This document shows, piece after piece, positions 8,139 to 11,953 of a stretch of DNA of 11,953 nucleotides. Location of the stretch: contig CAZPGF010000085.1 of the NCBI GenBank assembly GCA_964586025.1, forward strand, positions 1 to 11,953, written 5' to 3'. The notes under the pieces are model-generated. The model had not been told where the DNA came from. It saw only the letters and a program-made list of their open reading frames with translations, and made no database searches. This stretch comes from JACKGW01 sp964586025 (GTDB lineage Bacteria > Planctomycetota > PLA2 > JAEUHO01). Positions within the stretch are counted from its first letter, which is position 1. Each line of letters opens with the position of its first letter. Both the position numbers and the translations under genes were made by a program.

Positions 8139-9440
8139 GTGAACGGGCGCGGCGACGCTGCCGACGTGCCGGCCCGACGCCTCCCCCTCCTGCTCGCGCT
8201 GATCGCGCTCGCGTCGCTCGCCGCCTGTCGGGGCGGGCCGCTCGCCGGCGACGACGACGACGACGACGGCGACGAGCCGGTCGTCTCGCGGGAACGGATC
8301 GTGATTCCCCGTGCCGCCGCGGCCGCCTCCGCGGTGCCGTTCCTGCGCGACCGCCGGCCGGTGTCCCCCGACGACGAGGCCTGGGACGCGAAGCTCACGC
8401 TGGCGCGCGACTACTCCGCGGGGGGGTACGACGCGCAGGCGCTCGACGTCGTCCGGGCGGCGCTGGCGCTCGACCCGCCGGCACCGTGGTCCCAGCGCTT
8501 CGCGGATCTGGCGGCGAGCCTGCGTGTGATCCGCATCGAGGACGAACTCTTGCGCGCGGAGGTCGCGCCGATCCGCGACTATGTCGTGTTCGGTGAACCC
8601 GTGGACTTCGAGATCCGCTTGCGCAACGTCGGCCGCGAACCCCTGTCGCTGATGCCCCCGGAGGTCGGAGCGAGCCGGGGCGACGTGCTTTCGCCCGGGG
8701 CGGTGACGCTCGATGTCCGCCGCGTAGATCGCGACATCTACGCGAGCCGCATGGAGCGCTCGTGGACGCAGAACTTCCTCTGGCACCGGCCCGAAGAGGG
8801 TCCGACGCGACTCGATCCCGGGGCGGTCCGCCGAATTCCCGTGCGGATCCCCGCCGAGGAGGTCGGTCCGGCGATCGCGGGGCTCCGCCAGATCGTGGTC
8901 GAAGGCACGCTTCGACCGGCTCGCGTCGTCGTCGGCGATCGGACCCAACCGCTGACCCTGCGCGTGCGACCGGGATTCGTGATCGTGTTGCCGCGCAACT
9001 ACGAGGGTCTCGTCGCCGATCCGATCGGCGCGATGGGCCGATCGATCGATGCCGTCGCCCCCGTCCACCTGCTCGTCGCGAGCGAGTTCGTGCCACGGGA
9101 TCGCGGTCCGGACGCCACGCGCATCCTCGCCCGGTCGCTGTCCGAAGGCGATCCGTCGATGCGTCGCGCCGCGCTCGCCGCGCTGGAGCGGCTGCGCGAG
9201 CGACTCGCCGGCAGGCCGCTGCGTCCCCTCGGCCAACCGCTGATCGATGCGCTCGGAGCGTCACCGGCCCGCGAGGCGGCCCTGATGGAGGGGCTGGCCG
9301 CGCTCTCCGGACACGTCCTGGCGGCCGATGCGCGCCTGTGGCGTGACTGGTGGACGCGCGAGGTGCCCGACTCGCGCCCCGTGGTCGCGCCCGAACCGGC
9401 CCGCGACTCGCGACGGAGCGTCGGCGCATCATCCCGATAG
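8139..9440 (+). CDS. Putative lipoprotein with a beta-sandwich-like domain and HEAT-like repeats
   Basis: No specific function is recognised. The GTG start gives 433 residues with a lipoprotein signal: R13-R14, a leucine/alanine-rich core, and the lipobox L-A-A-C with the modified cysteine at residue 30. Six aspartates (38-43) follow closely, encoded by a pure (GAC)6 tract. A short TPR-like helix pair lies near 78-110. A strand-rich region at about 146-285 (V-F-G-E-P-V-D-F-E-I-R-L-R-N-V-G) resembles an Ig-like or transglutaminase-accessory beta-sandwich. A helical HEAT-like end at about 325-400 finishes with L-W-R-D-W-W. This last feature recalls the tryptophan-rich ends of the two TPR/HEAT proteins upstream. 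It is probably anchored to the outer membrane by lipid. The start could instead be the in-frame GTG at 8166, which keeps the signal peptide. It begins 30 bp after rpsA. lgt, the enzyme that would lipidate it, is two genes downstream. Confidence 0.8.
   Translation: MNGRGDAADVPARRLPLLLALIALASLAACRGGPLAGDDDDDDGDEPVVSRERIVIPRAAAAASAVPFLRDRRPVSPDDEAWDAKLTLARDYSAGGYDAQALDVVRAALALDPPAPWSQRFADLAASLRVIRIEDELLRAEVAPIRDYVVFGEPVDFEIRLRNVGREPLSLMPPEVGASRGDVLSPGAVTLDVRRVDRDIYASRMERSWTQNFLWHRPEEGPTRLDPGAVRRIPVRIPAEEVGPAIAGLRQIVVEGTLRPARVVVGDRTQPLTLRVRPGFVIVLPRNYEGLVADPIGAMGRSIDAVAPVHLLVASEFVPRDRGPDATRILARSLSEGDPSMRRAALAALERLRERLAGRPLRPLGQPLIDALGASPAREAALMEGLAALSGHVLAADARLWRDWWTREVPDSRPVVAPEPARDSRRSVGASSR
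8250..8267 (+). repeat. (GAC)6 trinucleotide tract encoding six aspartates
   Basis: Six perfect GAC repeats lie in frame in the lipoprotein gene, seven residues after the lipidated cysteine, and are followed by GGC-GAC-GAG. Slippage here would change the number of aspartates without breaking the frame. Confidence 0.85.
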
Positions 9441-9495
9441 CGCGGGGGCCGCGAGGAACGGGAACGCCGGCACGAGCGCGGCTAGGCTCTCGCGG

Positions 9496-10722
9496 ATGAT
9501 CCGGGATCCGGACCTCCAGACGCTTCTCGCCCCGCTCGCTCGCACCGTCGAGAGCGTCGTTCCCGAGCACGAGCTGAAGGAGCGCCTGCGCTCCGGGCGT
9601 CCGCTGCGCTGCAAGTTCGGTATCGATCCGACGTCGCCGAGCGTCCACGTCGGGAACGCGGTCCAGTTGTGGAACCTTCGCCGCCTCCAGGATCTCGGGC
9701 ATCAGGCGGTGTTGATCCTCGGGGATACGACGGCGACGGTGGGGGATCCGTCCGGCAAGGATCGGACGCGACCGATGCTCACACCGGAGGCGATCGAGGA
9801 CAACCTGCGAACCTGGCTCGACCAACTGGGCATGATCCTCGACATGAAGCGCGTCGAGGTCCGGCGGAACAGCGAGTGGTTCGCGAGGATGCCGTTCCAT
9901 CAGGTGCTGAACCTGGCCGATCGCATGACCGTGCAGCAGATGATGGAGCGCGACAGTTTCGCGAAGCGGGACGCCAAGGGCGATCCGATCTCGCTGCGCG
10001 AGTTCCTCTACTGCCTCATGCAGGGGTGGGACTCGGTCGAGGTTCGAGCCGACATCGAACTCGGCGGCACCGACCAGACGTTCAATCTCATGGTCGGCCG
10101 GCGCCTGATGGAGCAGGAGGGGCTCGCGCCGCAGGCGTGCCTGATCGGACCGCTGCTCGAGGGCATCGACGGGCACGAGAAGATGAGCAAGAGCCTCGGC
10201 AACGCGATCGGACTCGACGACGATCCGAAGGACCAGTTCGGCAAGGCGATGCGGATCTCGGACCAGGCGATGCCGACCTGGATGCGACGCGCGACGGACC
10301 TCAGCGACGAGAGGATCGCGTCGCTGCTCGCTGCGGACAACCCGATGGACGCGAAACTCGCGCTCGCGGAGGCGCTCGTCGCTCGTTATCACGGCGCCGC
10401 CGTCGGCGCACGCGAACGCGAGGCGTTCCTCGACGTGTTCCGCCGCCGCCGCGCGCCCGCCGACCTACCCGACGCGGTCGTCGGGCCGCGCGGGGCGGAT
10501 GGGTGGCGGGTGCTCGACGTCCTCGTCGGGTGCGGGTTCGCCTCGACCGCCTCGGAGGCGCGCCGCCACATCGAGGGTGGCGGGGTGTACCTGGACGACG
10601 TCCGCGTCGACGAGTGGCGGCATCCGATCGAGTTGCGTGACGGCGCGATCCTTCGCGTCGGCCGGCGCCGCCAGGCGCGGCTCGTCGTCCGCGACGACTC
10701 GCCGAGGGAGAGGCAGGCATGA
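9496..10722 (+). CDS. tyrS: Tyrosyl-tRNA synthetase
   Basis: TyrS charges tRNA-Tyr with tyrosine in two ATP-driven steps in the cytoplasm. The 408-residue product has the class I signatures: H-V-G-N (the HIGH motif) at 51-54, and K-M-S-K-S at 229-233 followed by L-G-N. G-D-P-S-G-K-D-x-T-R and L-G-G-T-D-Q-T-F-N mark the tyrosine and ATP pocket. A C-terminal S4 RNA-binding domain fills about 337-408. K-M-S-K-S-L-G-N, rather than the K-F-G-K-T of E. coli TyrS, places it in the TyrZ-like branch. The ATG at 9496 gives a normal N-terminus. The open frame upstream to 9328 overlaps the lipoprotein gene in another frame and is rejected. The gap of 55 bp before it is too short for a T-box leader. Its stop overlaps the lgt ATG. 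Confidence 0.97.
   Translation: MIRDPDLQTLLAPLARTVESVVPEHELKERLRSGRPLRCKFGIDPTSPSVHVGNAVQLWNLRRLQDLGHQAVLILGDTTATVGDPSGKDRTRPMLTPEAIEDNLRTWLDQLGMILDMKRVEVRRNSEWFARMPFHQVLNLADRMTVQQMMERDSFAKRDAKGDPISLREFLYCLMQGWDSVEVRADIELGGTDQTFNLMVGRRLMEQEGLAPQACLIGPLLEGIDGHEKMSKSLGNAIGLDDDPKDQFGKAMRISDQAMPTWMRRATDLSDERIASLLAADNPMDAKLALAEALVARYHGAAVGAREREAFLDVFRRRRAPADLPDAVVGPRGADGWRVLDVLVGCGFASTASEARRHIEGGGVYLDDVRVDEWRHPIELRDGAILRVGRRRQARLVVRDDSPRERQA
10706..10713 (+). promoter_or_regulatory. Shine-Dalgarno site of lgt inside the tyrS end
   Basis: GGGAGAGG lies inside the last codons of tyrS, with GGGAG ending eight bases before the lgt ATG at 10719. It is one of the stronger ribosome sites in the window. 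lgt can therefore recruit ribosomes itself as well as by coupling through the ATGA overlap. Confidence 0.6.
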
Positions 10723-11612
10723 GCATCCTGGCGGAGATCGCGTACCCGCGGATCGACCCGATCCTCGTGGAGTTCGGGTCATTGAAGGTGCGCTGGTACG
10801 GCGTGTCCTACGTGCTCGCGTTCGTGTTGGCGTGGGTCGTCCTGCGTGCGCTCGCCGCCCGCGGCCGCATTCCGATCGCGAAGGATCGCGTCGCGGACTT
10901 CCTGTTCTGGGGCGTTCTCGGCGTGTTCCTGGGGGGCCGGATCGGGTACGTCCTCTTCTACATGATCCCCGGCGGGGAGTTCGCGTGGGGCAAGATCCAT
11001 CGCGTGTGGGACGGAGGCATGTCGTTTCACGGCGGCCTGTCGGGCGTGATCATCGCCTATGCGCTGTACGTGCGGCGGCTTCGCCTGCCGTTCCGCGATC
11101 TCGCCGACGGCCTCGCGCTGGCGACGACGCCGGGCCTGTTCCTGGTGCGCTTCGCGAACTTCATCAATGCCGAGTTGGTCGGGACGGTCACGAACGTGCC
11201 GTGGGCGATGCGCTTTCCCGACTACACCCAGGGTCCGGAGAACTGGGAGCGCCTCGGCCGTCCGATGCTGCCCGATCTGCGGCATCCGAGTCAGATTTAC
11301 CAAGGCCTCGGCGAGGGCATCCTCCTGTTCCTCGTGCTGCGCTGGTTGATGATCGGGCGGGGCGTCGGAGGCGGACGGATCGCCGGCGGTTTCCTGGTCG
11401 GTTACGGGATCGTGCGGTTCGCGCTGGAAACCCTCCGCGAACCGGATCAGCAACTCGGGCGCTACGCGCAGGGGCTCACGCAAGGGCAGGTCCTCTGCGC
11501 CGTGATGATCGCGCTCGGGATCGTCGTGCTGATCGTCTGTCGGGCGCGCGGTACCCGGCCGGGACGGTACGACCCGGCGACGGGACTCCCGGTCGCGGAC
11601 GGCGGCGCATGA
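10719..11612 (+). CDS. lgt: Prolipoprotein diacylglyceryl transferase
   Basis: Lgt is the inner-membrane enzyme that moves a diacylglyceryl group from phosphatidylglycerol to the lipobox cysteine of prolipoproteins, the first step of lipoprotein maturation. The 297-residue product has several hydrophobic membrane segments, as expected. Key residues match E. coli with a shift of one: Y27 (Y26), H104 in M-S-F-H-G-G (H103), R144 (R143), N147 (N146), E152 (E151) and G155 (G154). Near the end Y229, R233 and E237 match Y235, R239 and E243, followed by R-E-P-D-Q-Q. The usual R-x-G-N-F-I-N reads R-F-A-N-F-I-N, and H-P-S-Q-L-Y-E reads H-P-S-Q-I-Y-Q; both look like tolerated changes. The ATG overlaps the tyrS stop, and the gene's own stop overlaps the next ATG. 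Confidence 0.97.
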   Translation: MSILAEIAYPRIDPILVEFGSLKVRWYGVSYVLAFVLAWVVLRALAARGRIPIAKDRVADFLFWGVLGVFLGGRIGYVLFYMIPGGEFAWGKIHRVWDGGMSFHGGLSGVIIAYALYVRRLRLPFRDLADGLALATTPGLFLVRFANFINAELVGTVTNVPWAMRFPDYTQGPENWERLGRPMLPDLRHPSQIYQGLGEGILLFLVLRWLMIGRGVGGGRIAGGFLVGYGIVRFALETLREPDQQLGRYAQGLTQGQVLCAVMIALGIVVLIVCRARGTRPGRYDPATGLPVADGGA

Positions 11613-11953
11613 CACCCGGTCGCGCGCTCGGGGCCGTCGCGTTGTCGTTGGCGATCGGTCTCGCGGCGAACGGCGCGGGTGCGGTGGACGAGATCACCCT
11701 GACGAGCGGACGCACGGTGCGCGGGCACGCGACGATCCGAGGCGACGAAGTCCACGTCAATCTCTTCGGCTCCACGGCGGCGGACATGACGGTGGATGTC
11801 GTGACCTACGCCCGTGCCGACGTGCGGTCGATCGCCCGATGGCCGATCCAGGACGCGCTCGTCGAAGGGCTCGATGGCGCCGCCGAAGACGATGTGCCGC
11901 GCCGGGTCGAGCTGTTGGGACTCGCCCGCGAGGCCCGGGCGAAGGCGTTCGTC
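11609..11953 (+). CDS. Secreted protein of unknown function, N-terminal part, cut by the window edge
   Basis: An uninterrupted frame of 115 codons runs from the ATG overlapping the lgt stop (ATGA) to the end of the window. Residues 1-26 form a signal peptide: T-P-G-R, a hydrophobic core, and A-G-A before V27-D-E. There is no cysteine in it, so it is secreted or periplasmic rather than a lipoprotein. The mature start, D-E-I-T-L-T-S-G-R-x-V-x-G, is a strand-turn-strand pattern often seen at the front of exported proteins in Planctomycetota. A Y-A-R-A-D-V-R-S-I segment follows, and then a charged helical stretch begins. What follows is beyond the edge. A function cannot be assigned. Coupling to lgt suggests a shared transcript, not a shared job. 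Confidence 0.75.
   Translation, partial: MTPGRALGAVALSLAIGLAANGAGAVDEITLTSGRTVRGHATIRGDEVHVNLFGSTAADMTVDVVTYARADVRSIARWPIQDALVEGLDGAAEDDVPRRVELLGLAREARAKAFV

Noticed and set aside
9441..9495. A possible T-box or other regulatory leader before tyrS, with a 6-bp inverted repeat (9448-9453 with 9477-9482).
   Set aside because: The gap is 55 bp, far too short for a T-box, and the stem is short with a 23-base loop, easily expected by chance at this GC content.
11275..11310. Lgt motif reads H-P-S-Q-I-Y-Q instead of H-P-S-Q-L-Y-E, suggesting a damaged enzyme.
   Set aside because: Glutamine at this place occurs in other Lgt proteins as far as I recall, and all other key residues (Y27, H104, R144, N147, E152, R233, E237) are present.

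Overview
The window is a dense stretch of about 12 kb of very GC-rich bacterial chromosome. Nearly all of it is core housekeeping genes, with a few exported repeat proteins between them. The host is tentatively a Planctomycetota-type or similar high-GC, Gram-negative-like bacterium. That rests on composition and on three exported TPR/HEAT proteins with tryptophan-rich ends, plus a secreted protein starting with a 'D-E-I-T-L-x-S-G-R' strand pattern. It is an inference, not a placement by alignment. No mobile element, CRISPR array, tRNA or rRNA was seen.

Left edge: the 5' third of purC (SAICAR synthase) runs leftward out of the window from an ATG at 355. It diverges from aroA (EPSP synthase), whose best start is a GTG at 446. 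The 90 bp between them must hold both promoters.

Positions 446-8108 hold a variant of the widespread aroA-cmk-rpsA order. Two exported TPR/HEAT proteins (1752-3581 and 3578-5536) sit between aroA and cmk. They share matching blocks at both ends and look like a tandem duplicate pair. The genes at 1752, 3578 and 5533 are joined by 4-bp ATGA stop/start overlaps, so these envelope proteins are probably translated together with cytidylate kinase. rpsA (ribosomal protein S1, six S1 domains, acidic tail) follows after a 74-bp gap that contains an inverted repeat.

Positions 8139-9440 encode a lipoprotein with a (GAC)6 codon tract just after its lipobox. Then come tyrS (9496-10722), lgt (10719-11612) and the start of a secreted protein (11609 to the right edge). 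These last three are again joined by ATGA overlaps. Lgt would lipidate proteins such as the lipoprotein encoded two genes upstream.

All complete genes are on the plus strand; only purC is on the minus strand. The most notable points are an EPSP synthase whose phosphoenolpyruvate loop matches the naturally glyphosate-tolerant class II pattern, the paired exported TPR/HEAT proteins embedded in a core operon, and a probable CTG start with its Shine-Dalgarno next to a perfect hairpin. No clearly new multi-gene system is evident.
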